This document shows positions 1-8,077 of a stretch of 40,764 nt of DNA, in pieces. The translations under genes were made by a program, and so were the position numbers. The stretch spans positions 1 to 40,764 of the forward strand of contig NZ_JASLGE010000065.1 of NCBI RefSeq assembly GCF_030150285.1, in the 5' to 3' direction. Each line of letters opens with the position of its first letter. Positions within the stretch are counted from its first letter, which is position 1. This stretch comes from Pseudomonas sp. GTDB taxonomy: Bacteria > Pseudomonadota > Gammaproteobacteria > Pseudomonadales > Pseudomonadaceae. The notes under the pieces were generated by a model that saw nothing but the letters and a program-made list of their open reading frames with translations, was not told where the DNA came from and did no database searches.

Positions 1-160
1 CCATGCGCTGCGCGCGGGCCAAGCCGTCGGAGGCCGGGTCGATACCGACCATCACCGCCATTTCCAGGTGCTTGGCATTGCGCAGGATTTTGATCATCAG
101 GTCGGTGCCGATGTTGCCGGAACCGATGATGGCGACTTTCAGCTTTCGCGAATTCCCCAT
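1..160 (-). CDS. mhpF: Acetaldehyde dehydrogenase (acylating), N-terminal fragment
   Basis: Only the first 53 codons are in the window; the gene runs off the left edge. The product converts acetaldehyde, NAD+ and CoA to acetyl-CoA, normally as the last step of meta-cleavage pathways for aromatic compounds, in complex with a 4-hydroxy-2-oxovalerate aldolase. The visible part begins MGNSRKLKVAIIGSGNIGTD, the Rossmann NAD-binding glycine motif of the MhpF/BphJ/DmpF family, followed by the conserved VGIDPASDGLARA segment. The ATG at 158-160 is preceded by a good GAGAGGGG ribosome binding site. The aldolase partner would lie outside the window, so the pathway cannot be confirmed. MhpF is used as a family label; the true paralogue may carry another name. 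Confidence 0.85.
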   Translation of the reverse strand, partial: MGNSRKLKVAIIGSGNIGTDLMIKILRNAKHLEMAVMVGIDPASDGLARAQRM

Positions 161-267
161 GTTCCCCTCTCTTGTCGTTATGGCGTCGCAGATGGCGGCA
201 GAGTGCCGACATTGACGGATAGCAGGCAGGGTAGAATTCACGCTTGATGATGTCAATATATGAATTT

Positions 268-288
268 AAATATCACATAGTGATATTT
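268..288. promoter_or_regulatory. Perfect AT-rich palindrome, possible operator
   Basis: AAATATCAC-ATA-GTGATATTT is a perfect 9-bp inverted repeat with a 3-bp spacer. It lies about 108 bp upstream of the minus-strand acetaldehyde dehydrogenase start, the only nearby gene pointing away from it. The symmetry suits a dimeric repressor or activator site. The binding protein is unknown, and AT-rich palindromes can arise by chance. Confidence 0.35.
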
Positions 289-340
289 GCGTTATGAGTT
301 AACGAGTGAATCCTGGTTGAACGTTGTGGGCAGCCCCGCT

Positions 341-492
341 CCTGTAGTCGTTGACGAGCTTTGCGAGGCTACGTCCGGCGGCGAAGCCGTCGTGAAATCG
401 GGCAGCGCGGTGTACCTGTCGGATCCGGGATTGAGGATTTACGATCGCTGCGCAACCGATCGCAGCCTCGTTGCTCTCGGCAACGGCTACGG
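341..492. repeat. Imperfect long inverted repeat, Pseudomonas intergenic repeat type
   Basis: The left arm (from 341: CCTGTAGTCGTTGACGAGC, then GCGAGGCTACG, GGCGGCGAAGCCGTCGT) pairs imperfectly with the right arm. Read on the other strand from 492, the right arm gives CCGTAGCCGTTGCCGAG, ACGAGGCTGCG, TTGCGCAGCGATCGTAAATC. The element of about 150 bp could fold into one long hairpin. From memory, very similar mosaics of GCGAGGCTGCGATC / CGGCAACGGCTAC / GCGGTGTACCTG words are dispersed between genes of many fluorescent Pseudomonas genomes. It is non-coding; reading frames across it on both strands are products of its symmetry. Confidence 0.7.
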
Positions 493-515
493 ACCGCCCA
501 CAGGCGGCCTCATTC

Positions 516-544
516 TTGACAGATCTATATCGCTTACCTAAGGT
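516..544 (+). promoter_or_regulatory. Possible sigma70 promoter for the ydeP-cyo genes
   Basis: TTGACA (516-521), 17 bp, then TAAGGT (539-544). The -35 hexamer is perfect; the -10 is only partly like TATAAT. It lies about 119 bp upstream of the oxidoreductase start. This is a pattern match only. Confidence 0.3.
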
Positions 545-662
545 CAATCGCATCCCAATACCCCTATAAAAAGCAGACCAATAAGCCTGACTCAGTCAGC
601 GTGATGAGGCTTTGCAGTGGGCCAAAGCCTGTGAGCGATTCTCAGGTGTTCAAGGAGTGAAC

Positions 663-2936
663 ATGTCTAAAGAAGGCAAGGTGGATGGCATTCGTGATTA
701 CAAGGCACCCGCCGGTGGATGGGGCGCTTTAAAGGCAACGGCCAATGCTATTCGCGAGCAAATGGAAAGTGTGCAGGCCGTTACCACTCTTCTGAGAACC
801 AACCAGCCCGACGGCTTCGATTGCCCCGGTTGCGCCTGGCCTGACAAAAAACACCACGCCACCTTCGAGTTTTGCGAGAACGGTGCCAAGGCCGTGACTT
901 GGGAGGCGACGAGCAAACGTGCGACCCCAGAGCTTTTTGCGGCTCACACGGTGAGCGACCTGCTTAATCGCAGCGATCATGAGTTGGAAAACTACGGTCG
1001 CCTGACCTGCCCGCTGGTCTACGACCGTGCTTCAGACACCTTTAAACCTGTGGCGTGGGAAACCGCATTTGAACGCATCGGTGAAGTGCTGCGCAGCCTT
1101 GACCCTACCCAGGTGGAGTTCTACACCTCTGGTCGGGCCTCTAACGAGGCGGCCTATCTGTTCCAGTTGTTCGCGCGGGGGCTGGGTTCCAACAACTTTG
1201 CCGACTGCTCCAACCTGTGCCACGAGCCCACCAGTGTCGGGCTGCCGCGTTCTATCGGTATTGGCAAGGGGACCGTGTCGCTGGACGACTTTGACCAGTG
1301 TGAGCTGGTCATCTCGGTGGGCCATAACCCCGGTACTAACCACCCGCGCATGATGGGTACGCTGCATGAGGTATCACGGCGCAAGGTGCCAATTCTGGTG
1401 TTTAACCCCATTCGTGAGCGCGCTCTGGAAACCTTTGCCGACCCGCAAAACATGATCGAGATGGCCACCTATGGTTCTACGCCCATTGCTTCAACCTACC
1501 TGGATGTAAAGGCCGGCGGTGACGTGGCGGCGATCAAAGGGGTGATGAAGGCGGTGCTGGCGCTTGAGGAGCGTGTGGGGGGTGTTCTCGACCATGACTT
1601 TATCGCGACGCACACCAACGGGTTCGAGGCGTTGAAAGCCGACTTGATCGCCACTGACTGGTCCGTGATCGAGCACCACAGTGGTTTGACCCAGGTTGCG
1701 CTGGAGCGTGTTGCTGCGGCGTACGCCAAATCCAACGCCACCATCATCACCTATGGCATGGGCATCACCCAGCACAATGCGGGCACTGAGAACGTGCGGT
1801 CGCTGTGTAACCTGCTGATGCTGCGTGGCAACTTGGGCAAGCCAGGCGCGGGCATCTGCCCCTTGCGTGGTCACTCCAATGTGCAGGGCAACCGCACCGT
1901 GGGCATTACCGAGAAACCCTCCGCGAGTTTCCTGGCGAAAATTGAGCAGGTCATGGGCTTCAAGCCGCCTGCCGCCGCGGGGCACAACGCTGTGCAAACC
2001 ATGCAAGCGATGGTGGCGGGCACCTCAAAGGCGCTGATTTGCCTGGGCGGCAATTTTGCCGTTGCCCTGCCAGACCCCGAGCAGTGTTTCCCGGCCATGA
2101 AGCAACTGGACCTGAGCGTGCACATCGGCACCAAGCTCAACCGCTCGCACTTGCTGGTGGCGAAAGAGACGTATCTGCTCCCTTGCCTGGGGCGCACCGA
2201 ACTGGACGTGCAAGACGGTATCGCGCAGGCGATTACGGTCGAAGACTCGATGTCGATGGTGCATGCCTCTTCAGGTCGTTTGCCGCCGGCCTCCGAGCAC
2301 CTGCGCTCAGAACCCGCGATTGTGGCCGGCATGGCCAGTGCCGCACTGCCTCATTTGCCAATCGCGTGGCAGGACCTGGTCGCGCACTACGACCGGATCC
2401 GTGACCTGATCGAACAAACCATTCCCGGCTTTGAAGACTACAACCAGCGGATCCGCGTGCCCGGCGGTTTCAGGTTGCCCCTGCCGCCCACCGAGCGTAT
2501 CTGGCCTACCCCGTCCGGAAAGGCGGAGTTCTATGTGTACCCGGGTGTTGATGAGGACTGGGTGGTGGCGGAGGAGGGTGTGCTGCGCTTGATGACATTG
2601 CGCAGCCATGACCAATACAACACCACGATCTACTCCATGGACGACCGTTACCGGGGCGTTTTTGGCCGTCGCGACGTGCTGTTTATCAGCGCGCAAGACC
2701 TTCAGGCGCGGGGCTTGGCCCATGGTGACCTGGTGGACATCGAGACCGTTCACGCCGGCAGGCAGATGCGCTACGAAAAGATCACGGCGGTGGAGCACAA
2801 AATCGCCCCCGGTTCAGTGGGGGCTTACTACCCCGAAGCCAACTGCTTGATCGCGCTGGACAACATCGATCCGCAGAGCGGCATTCCGGCTTACAAGTCG
2901 GTGCCGGTGCGCATCACGCGTTCGCGCCTGAACTGA
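663..2936 (+). CDS. ydeP: YdeP/FdhF-family molybdopterin oxidoreductase
   Basis: A 757-residue protein, close to the 759 residues of E. coli YdeP, which has been linked to acid resistance although its substrate is not established. Family signatures include FDCPGCAWPD with a further Cys in EFCENGAKAV near the N-terminus, where formate dehydrogenases bind an iron-sulfur cluster. Others are CSNLCHEPTSVGL, GHNPGTNHPRM, YGMGITQHNAGTENV, CPLRGHSNVQGNRTVGITEK and the C-terminal SHDQYNTTIYSMDDRYRGVF of the molybdopterin-dinucleotide binding domain. No signal peptide is visible, so it is probably cytoplasmic. The ATG at 663 is chosen because it follows AAGGAGTGAAC and gives the family N-terminus; an upstream TTG in frame has no ribosome binding site. 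It lies 131 bp before cyoA on the same strand, suggesting a link to respiration. The electron donor is unknown. Confidence 0.88.
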   Translation: MSKEGKVDGIRDYKAPAGGWGALKATANAIREQMESVQAVTTLLRTNQPDGFDCPGCAWPDKKHHATFEFCENGAKAVTWEATSKRATPELFAAHTVSDLLNRSDHELENYGRLTCPLVYDRASDTFKPVAWETAFERIGEVLRSLDPTQVEFYTSGRASNEAAYLFQLFARGLGSNNFADCSNLCHEPTSVGLPRSIGIGKGTVSLDDFDQCELVISVGHNPGTNHPRMMGTLHEVSRRKVPILVFNPIRERALETFADPQNMIEMATYGSTPIASTYLDVKAGGDVAAIKGVMKAVLALEERVGGVLDHDFIATHTNGFEALKADLIATDWSVIEHHSGLTQVALERVAAAYAKSNATIITYGMGITQHNAGTENVRSLCNLLMLRGNLGKPGAGICPLRGHSNVQGNRTVGITEKPSASFLAKIEQVMGFKPPAAAGHNAVQTMQAMVAGTSKALICLGGNFAVALPDPEQCFPAMKQLDLSVHIGTKLNRSHLLVAKETYLLPCLGRTELDVQDGIAQAITVEDSMSMVHASSGRLPPASEHLRSEPAIVAGMASAALPHLPIAWQDLVAHYDRIRDLIEQTIPGFEDYNQRIRVPGGFRLPLPPTERIWPTPSGKAEFYVYPGVDEDWVVAEEGVLRLMTLRSHDQYNTTIYSMDDRYRGVFGRRDVLFISAQDLQARGLAHGDLVDIETVHAGRQMRYEKITAVEHKIAPGSVGAYYPEANCLIALDNIDPQSGIPAYKSVPVRITRSRLN

Positions 2937-3067
2937 GCCTTGGCAAGGGTCAACCCCCAGGCCACTCCTGACAGGGTATGAACCGGGCGCTGTTTCACAG
3001 CCTGCCTTGCTTAAAGGCACCTCTTATAAACGCGCGATCAAGACGTAAGACTCAAGGAGATGACTGC

Positions 3068-4012
3068 GTGAAAGGAATGATCACCTGGGCCCTGATTGTC
3101 ACGGCCCTTTCACTGCCCGCACTGGCGCACGCCGCTGGGCCTGCCGAAGCGCAGGTGTATTCCGCCGGGTTTATCGACGCGGCAGGCCCGGTCGCAGCCG
3201 CGCAATTCGAACACTTCAAGACAATCATTTTGCTGATGCTCATCGTGGTCGTGCCCATTTTTATTCTGGTGCCGTGGGTGCTGTGGCGTTACCGGCGGGG
3301 CGGGCGCGGCGCGTATCGGCCCGATTGGGATTTCAACTGGGGTAACGAAGCCGTGCTGTGGGGCGTCCCCATTGTGTTGATCATTATCCTCAGCTCGGCC
3401 CTTTGGGCACACACGCACAAGTACGACCCTTATCGGCCGCTCGGCAACGACCCGTTGGACATTGAAGTGATCTCGCTGGACTGGAAATTCCTGTTCATTT
3501 ACCCGCAACAGGGCATTGCCACCCTGGACTACCTGGCCCTTGAGCAAGGCCGCCCTGTCAGGCTGAAGCTCACCAGCGGCACGGTCATGCAGTCCTTCAT
3601 GATCCCGCAATTGGCCGGGCAGATTTACACCATGGCCGGCATGACCACGCAACTGAACTTGATGGCCGACCGTGAAGGTGAGTACTTGGGGCGGAACACG
3701 CAATACAACGGCGATGGTTTTGCCACCCAATCTTTTCGGACAACGGTGATGCCTGCCTCGCAGTTCGACCGCTGGGTCCAGGACACGCGTCAAAGCGCTC
3801 AGGCATTGGACCTGGCCACGTATGGCGCACTGCTCAAGCCCAGTGTTGAGCATGCACCGCGTTATTACGGCACGGTTGAAAATGGCTTGTTTGATCGCGT
3901 TCTCGCCAGTTTTACCGGCGGCCATGCCCATGCTGGAAAAACAGCACCCCAGGCGTCACAACCGCGCGAGCACTACCACCTACAGAACCATGCAAAAGGG
4001 GCAGAACAGTGA
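3068..4012 (+). CDS. cyoA: Quinol oxidase subunit II (CyoA-like)
   Basis: A 314-residue subunit of a heme-copper terminal oxidase. The order is a signal-like hydrophobic N-terminus ending near ALAHAAG, two membrane helices (about residues 49-70 and 95-115), then a periplasmic cupredoxin domain. The domain contains LDWKFLFIYPQQGIA and FMIPQLAGQIYTMAGM, as in E. coli CyoA. The Cys/His/Met ligands of a CuA centre are absent, so the electron donor should be quinol, not cytochrome c. Unlike E. coli CyoA there is no clear lipobox Cys. The GTG at 3068 is preferred: AAGGAGA lies 7 nt upstream. An ATG three codons later is the alternative. It overlaps cyoB by 4 nt. The C-terminal tail is rich in His, Gln and Ala. 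Confidence 0.9.
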   Translation: MKGMITWALIVTALSLPALAHAAGPAEAQVYSAGFIDAAGPVAAAQFEHFKTIILLMLIVVVPIFILVPWVLWRYRRGGRGAYRPDWDFNWGNEAVLWGVPIVLIIILSSALWAHTHKYDPYRPLGNDPLDIEVISLDWKFLFIYPQQGIATLDYLALEQGRPVRLKLTSGTVMQSFMIPQLAGQIYTMAGMTTQLNLMADREGEYLGRNTQYNGDGFATQSFRTTVMPASQFDRWVQDTRQSAQALDLATYGALLKPSVEHAPRYYGTVENGLFDRVLASFTGGHAHAGKTAPQASQPREHYHLQNHAKGAEQ

Positions 4013-6135
4013 GTTGGGAGACTATATTCGGACAACTTGGCTGGGACTCACTGGTCTTTACCGGCGCTATCAAACACCCCTCCGCCAGCGAATTCGTGGC
4101 ATTCGGCGCCGGCAGTATTGTGGTGCTGGGGGCCGTCGCCGTTGTGGTTCTGCTCACCGCGATGCGCTGGTGGGGACCGCTTTGGCGGGACTGGCTGACC
4201 AGCGTCGATCATAAAAAAATCGGCATCATGTACATCGTGATCGCCCTCGTCATGTTTTTGAGGGCCCTGATCGAAGCCGGTGTGATGCGCTCTCAGCAAC
4301 TGGCCGCCTACGACAGTGCGGGCTACCTCTCGGCCGACCACTTTGGCCAGTTGTTCACGACCCACGGCACCATCATGATTTTTTTCGTGGCGATGCCGTT
4401 TATCACCGGGCTCATGAACTACGTGATGCCCCTGCAGATCGGGGCGCGGGACGTCAGCTTCCCACTGCTCAATGCCATTTCCCTGATGCTGACCGCAGCG
4501 GGCGCGGGCTTGATCATGGTGTCGCTGGTGGTGGGTGAATTCTCCACTGGCGGCTGGAGCGGCTACCCGCCGTTTACCGGAATCGAATTCAGCCCCGGAG
4601 AAGGCGTGGACTACTGGATATGGTCCGTCACCTTGGCATCGATCGGCTCGACCCTGACGGGGCTCAACTTCGCCGTCACGCTGTATAAAAAGCGCTGCCC
4701 AGGCATGGACATGTTCCGCATGCCGCTGTTTTGCTGGACGACGCTGTGCACCTCGATTTTGATGATCTTTGCCATGGCACCGCTCACCGTCGCTACGATC
4801 ATGCTGGCCCTGGACCGCTACCTCGGTTTCCACTTCTTCACCAATGGTGACGGTGGCAACATGATGAACTTTGCCAACCTGTTCTGGCTGTTCGGGCACC
4901 CCGAGGTCTACATCCTGTTGCTGCCGGCATTGGGGGTGTGGTCTGAAGTGGTGTCGACGTTTGTCGGCAAACGAATCTACGGCTACACCTCGCTGGTGTA
5001 CGCCACCATGTGCATCGCGGTGCTTTCGTTCGGGGTGTGGCTGCATCACTTCTTCACCATGGGGCAAAGCGCCAACGTCAATGCCATCTTTGGTATTGCC
5101 ACGATGATTATCGGTATCCCGACCGGGGTTAAAGTGTACGACTGGATTCTGACCATGTACCGGGGCCGGATCCGCATCACCACGCCCATGCTGTTTCATA
5201 TCAACTTCCTGCTGACCTTTGTACTCGGCGGCATGACCGGCATCCTGCTGGCCAACCCGACCGTTGATTTCCAGGTGCACAACTCACTGTTTCTGATTGC
5301 GCACTTCCATAACATGATCATTCCGGGCGTGCTGTTTGGCATGTTTGCCGCCGTCCAGTACTGGTTCCCCAAAGCCTTTGGTTTCCGCCTGCACGAGGGT
5401 TGGGGCAAAGCGGCTTTCTGGTCGCTGGCACCGGGCTTTTTGTTGGCGTTTTTCCCGCTCTACTGGCTTGGCATGAATGGCGCGCCACGCCGTACGGTGA
5501 TGTGGTCTGACCCCGCCTTTTACCCGTGGTTGGCCCTGGCGATGCTGGGTGCGGTGCTGCTGCTGGTGGGTACTGTGTTCTTGCTGGTACAGATCGGCGT
5601 GTCGATCCGCCAGCGCCGTCAGTTGGCCGTGCCGCTGGGCGATCCTTGGGACGGGCGCTCGCTGGAATGGTCGATTCCCTCACCACCGCCGGCCTGGAAC
5701 TTCGCCGTTGTGCCTCAGGTGGACGGTCGCGATGCGTTCACCGAAGCCAAGAAAAACGGCCTGGCCTATCGCTCACCCGCGGCCTACAGCGACATCGAAA
5801 TGCCCTGCAATTCCATGGTCGCGCCGCTGATTGGCATCTTCACCTTTACCCTGGCGTTTGCCCTGGTGTGGCATATCTGGTGGCTCGCGGTGCTGTCGTT
5901 CATTGTGGTCTGGGGGGTGGTGATCGCTCGATCGTTTGTCTCGCAGACCCACGAAATCATTCCGGCCAGCCGCGTAGAAGCTGAAAACGAAGCCTTTCTG
6001 GCCGCAGTACGAGCCACTCCCGGGGTGACGCGCGACTTGGAAATGAGCCCGGAAAACCGAGGCAAGGCCGCCCCCGACAGGCTTGAACAGGCTGGCCAGA
6101 AACGGCCTGATGACGTGCTGGAGTCCGCGATATGA
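4009..6135 (+). CDS. cyoB: Quinol oxidase subunit I (CyoB-like)
   Basis: The catalytic heme-copper subunit, 708 residues, longer than the 663 of E. coli CyoB mainly in the C-terminal region. Visible ligands are His119 (THGTIMIFF) and His434 for the low-spin heme, His432 (AHFHNMIIPG) for the binuclear heme, and His297, His346 and His347 for CuB. Tyr301 in GHPEVY is the expected cross-linked Tyr. These positions are offset by 13 from the E. coli residues. Glu299 and Asp148 (GARDVSFPLLN) mark the D-type proton channel. Arg85, Glu89, His111 and Gln114 match the quinone site, with Glu replacing the E. coli Asp. It starts at a GTG overlapping the cyoA stop (GTGA), with AAAGGGG upstream, and overlaps cyoC by 4 nt. 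Heme type (o, b or a) cannot be read from sequence. Confidence 0.95.
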   Translation: MSWETIFGQLGWDSLVFTGAIKHPSASEFVAFGAGSIVVLGAVAVVVLLTAMRWWGPLWRDWLTSVDHKKIGIMYIVIALVMFLRALIEAGVMRSQQLAAYDSAGYLSADHFGQLFTTHGTIMIFFVAMPFITGLMNYVMPLQIGARDVSFPLLNAISLMLTAAGAGLIMVSLVVGEFSTGGWSGYPPFTGIEFSPGEGVDYWIWSVTLASIGSTLTGLNFAVTLYKKRCPGMDMFRMPLFCWTTLCTSILMIFAMAPLTVATIMLALDRYLGFHFFTNGDGGNMMNFANLFWLFGHPEVYILLLPALGVWSEVVSTFVGKRIYGYTSLVYATMCIAVLSFGVWLHHFFTMGQSANVNAIFGIATMIIGIPTGVKVYDWILTMYRGRIRITTPMLFHINFLLTFVLGGMTGILLANPTVDFQVHNSLFLIAHFHNMIIPGVLFGMFAAVQYWFPKAFGFRLHEGWGKAAFWSLAPGFLLAFFPLYWLGMNGAPRRTVMWSDPAFYPWLALAMLGAVLLLVGTVFLLVQIGVSIRQRRQLAVPLGDPWDGRSLEWSIPSPPPAWNFAVVPQVDGRDAFTEAKKNGLAYRSPAAYSDIEMPCNSMVAPLIGIFTFTLAFALVWHIWWLAVLSFIVVWGVVIARSFVSQTHEIIPASRVEAENEAFLAAVRATPGVTRDLEMSPENRGKAAPDRLEQAGQKRPDDVLESAI

Positions 6136-6764
6136 ATGCGCCTCAACCTCTGCACCCAGGCGTGAACCTGGATGTGACCGACCGCAAGAGCCATGAGAAG
6201 GCGTCTGAAGTTATCTTCGGCTTCTGGATTTTCCTGATGAGCGACCTGGTGCTGTTTGCCGCGCTCTTTGCCACGTATGCGGCCATGAGCACACAAGGCA
6301 TCGCTCAAGGCCCGGCTCCTTCCGAGGTCTTTGACCTTGGCTCGGCCTTTATTGAAACGCTGTTGCTGTTGCTGTCGAGCTTCACGTTCGGTTTCGCCAT
6401 ATTGGCCATGAAGTACAGCACCAGCCGCCTGCGGCTGCTGGCCTGGCTTGGCGTCACGGCAGTGCTCGGGGCAGCGTTCGTGGCGTTCGAGCTTCACGAT
6501 TACTACGTGATGATCGTGAACAATGACGCGTGGCCGCAAACCAGCGGTTTTCTGTCTGCTTACTACCTGCTGACCGGCACCCATGCTGTCCACGTATCGG
6601 CTGGCATTCTGTGGATGATCGTCCTGGCGGTCCAGGTGATGACGCTCGGCACCAACCCCCTCGTCAAACTGCGCCTTCTGCGCCTGGCGCTGTTCTGGCA
6701 CATGCTGGATATCGTCTGGGTGGGAATCTTCACCTTCGTTTACCTGTTCGGAGTCGCCGCATGA
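6132..6764 (+). CDS. cyoC: Quinol oxidase subunit III (CyoC-like)
   Basis: A 210-residue membrane protein with five predicted transmembrane helices, the usual form of bo3 oxidase subunit III. Typical segments are FGFWIFLMSDLVLFAALFAT near residue 30 and LTGTHAVHVSAGILWM near 150. The last helix contains ALFWHMLDIVWVGIFTFVYL. Subunit III stabilises the oxidase core and has no redox cofactor. Its ATG overlaps the cyoB stop by 4 nt and its stop overlaps the cyoD start by 4 nt, so all subunits are likely translated as one coupled unit. Confidence 0.93.
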   Translation: MNAPQPLHPGVNLDVTDRKSHEKASEVIFGFWIFLMSDLVLFAALFATYAAMSTQGIAQGPAPSEVFDLGSAFIETLLLLLSSFTFGFAILAMKYSTSRLRLLAWLGVTAVLGAAFVAFELHDYYVMIVNNDAWPQTSGFLSAYYLLTGTHAVHVSAGILWMIVLAVQVMTLGTNPLVKLRLLRLALFWHMLDIVWVGIFTFVYLFGVAA

Positions 6765-7096
6765 ACCTGAAAACCGCATCGAACAGCGTCCCGCCGGCGG
6801 AGCCGCGCAACGAGCAACGCAACTATTGCATCGGCCTCTGCCTGGCGCTGGTGCTGACCGTGATTGCGTTCGGCCTGGTGTGGTTGAAAATGGTGAGCGG
6901 CACTCAGGCTCTCGCTGTGCTGGGGGTGTTGGCGCTGGTGCAGGTGGTTGTGCACCTGCGCTTTTTCTTGCACATCGATTTGGGCAAGTCCCATCGCGAT
7001 GACCTGATGCTTATTCTGTTTACCTCATTGATCTTGCTGTTGATCGTGCTGGGCACCATCTGGATCTTGTGGGACCAACATGCGCGCATGATGTGA
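6761..7096 (+). CDS. cyoD: Quinol oxidase subunit IV (CyoD-like)
   Basis: An 111-residue protein with three hydrophobic segments (about residues 22-44, 48-70 and 80-102), close to the 109 residues of E. coli CyoD. VVVHLRFFLHIDL is the family signature. It is the last gene of the operon: a terminator follows within 25 bp and there is no cyoE (heme O synthase) downstream. The oxidase must therefore rely on a heme O synthase encoded elsewhere or use another heme. Confidence 0.92.
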   Translation: MNLKTASNSVPPAEPRNEQRNYCIGLCLALVLTVIAFGLVWLKMVSGTQALAVLGVLALVQVVVHLRFFLHIDLGKSHRDDLMLILFTSLILLLIVLGTIWILWDQHARMM

Positions 7097-7115
7097 GCAG
7101 GGGAGGCGGCAGAAA

Positions 7116-7152
7116 AAAAAGGGTGAACGCACGGCGTTCACCCTTTTGTTTT
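7116..7152. terminator. Bidirectional intrinsic terminator after cyoD
   Basis: GGGTGAACGC (7121-7130), loop ACG, GCGTTCACCC (7134-7143). The perfect 10-bp stem is flanked by an A8 run on the left and TTTTGTTTTG on the right, so it can work in both directions. It closes the ydeP-cyoABCD unit 24 bp after the cyoD stop. Confidence 0.92.
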
Positions 7153-7239
7153 GTTTCGGTATTCAGGCGCGACAGGCCTGCCTTGGCTCAAGGCAGTCGA
7201 TACATCATGCGCACGGGGCTGAGCGTGAACAGCCAGAGA

Positions 7240-7338
7240 TCATAATGACTGATCCCAGTTAGTCATTAGAAAGCTGAATACCGCAAATACCACCAAACAC
7301 ACCACGATGACATGATGCTTCTTGATTTTGTCTCTCAT
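7240..7338 (-). CDS. Small single-pass membrane peptide, 32 residues
   Basis: A short frame of 32 codons starting with ATG at 7336-7338. It has a good ribosome binding site (AGAGG, 6 nt spacer). The peptide begins MRDKIKKHH, continues with the hydrophobic stretch VIVVCLVVFAVFSFLM and ends TNWDQSL. The basic N-terminus before a single helix predicts an inner-membrane peptide with the N-terminus inside. I do not recognise a family. It sits alone between the cyo terminator and yagU. Small membrane subunits such as CydX accompany terminal oxidases, but this one is on the opposite strand from cyo, so a link is speculation. Confidence 0.55.
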   Translation of the reverse strand: MRDKIKKHHVIVVCLVVFAVFSFLMTNWDQSL

Positions 7339-7436
7339 GTTGTTCCTCTTTACACCCTGAAATGCTCAAGCCAATGCAGGCGGCCCGACGTTCGATTAAA
7401 CCGTCTGACAATAGCATGGTATTTAAAACCCTGAAC

Positions 7437-7952
7437 TTAAGGACGATTCAGTGTGGCGCGATCACGCAAATCACGCCTGACCGCCTCGATTGTCCAGATC
7501 CAGAATGCCGTGCCGACAAATTCGGAGATCAAGGCCTGAGGGCCTGCAATCCACAACCACCCGGAAAGCCCCATCAGCGGCACGACCAGCCCATGGGCCA
7601 ACACGGAAACACCGACCCCAAACACAATACCGTGTAGCAAGTTGGCTTTGGGCAAGCGTTCAACCACCAGGCAATAAATGATTGCGATGGTGATGGAGAA
7701 AAGAATATGAACGCCGTTTCCACCCCAATTGATGCTGTACCCCATCCACTCATAGGTCATGGCATCGACGTTAAAGCCCAACTTCTCCAACAGGACGACG
7801 GGTGGCGGTGTTGTGCTGAGCGTTCGGGGCGGAATCAATGTTTCAAAGCCCGACTTCACCAGCGCAGAGATGATGCCGGCAACAACCCCGGCGAACAGCG
7901 CCAGCGCCATTCTTCTGTCTTTTACGGGGCGCTCGGCGAATAAGTTGCACAT
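7437..7952 (-). CDS. yagU: YagU-like inner membrane protein (DUF1440)
   Basis: A 171-residue membrane protein similar in layout to E. coli YagU (204 residues), an inner-membrane protein with a reported role in acid resistance. Segments in common are LALFAGVVAGIISALVKSG and E-LIPPR near the start, then INWGGNGVHILFSITIAIIYC. The middle also has LVVPLMGLSG and the C-terminus WIWTIEAVRRDLRDR. Four hydrophobic segments are apparent. The ATG at 7952 is chosen because AGGGAG lies 7 nt upstream; a longer in-frame start at 7976 has no ribosome binding site. It follows idi after a 125-bp gap and probably has its own promoter. Apart from the shared acid-stress association of YdeP and YagU in E. coli, context gives no role. 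Confidence 0.8.
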   Translation of the reverse strand: MCNLFAERPVKDRRMALALFAGVVAGIISALVKSGFETLIPPRTLSTTPPPVVLLEKLGFNVDAMTYEWMGYSINWGGNGVHILFSITIAIIYCLVVERLPKANLLHGIVFGVGVSVLAHGLVVPLMGLSGWLWIAGPQALISEFVGTAFWIWTIEAVRRDLRDRATLNRP

Positions 7953-8077
7953 GTCACACTCCCTGTGTTCATCCATTAACGTGAGGGTGCCCGCCCTTAT
8001 CGACAGGCACTGTGGCGGATGGTGTTTGACTCTAGTCGGTTTTGACTGTTTTGAAAGGCGCGCTTGGCGAGTTCGCA

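Noticed and set aside
287..553. Overlapping 84-codon frames on both strands
   Set aside because: Both lie across the inverted repeat at 341-492, have no ribosome binding site and are explained by the repeat's symmetry.
3110..3931. 273-codon antisense frame opposite cyoA
   Set aside because: Shadow of a clear subunit II gene, with no start signals.
4048..5280. Long open frame of 410 codons antisense to cyoB
   Set aside because: Its His/Gln/Arg-rich composition is typical of a shadow frame opposite a GC-rich membrane protein gene; cyoB itself is certain.
5784..6779. 331-codon antisense frame opposite cyoB/cyoC
   Set aside because: Gln/Arg/His-rich low-quality composition and no ribosome binding site; cyoC is well supported.
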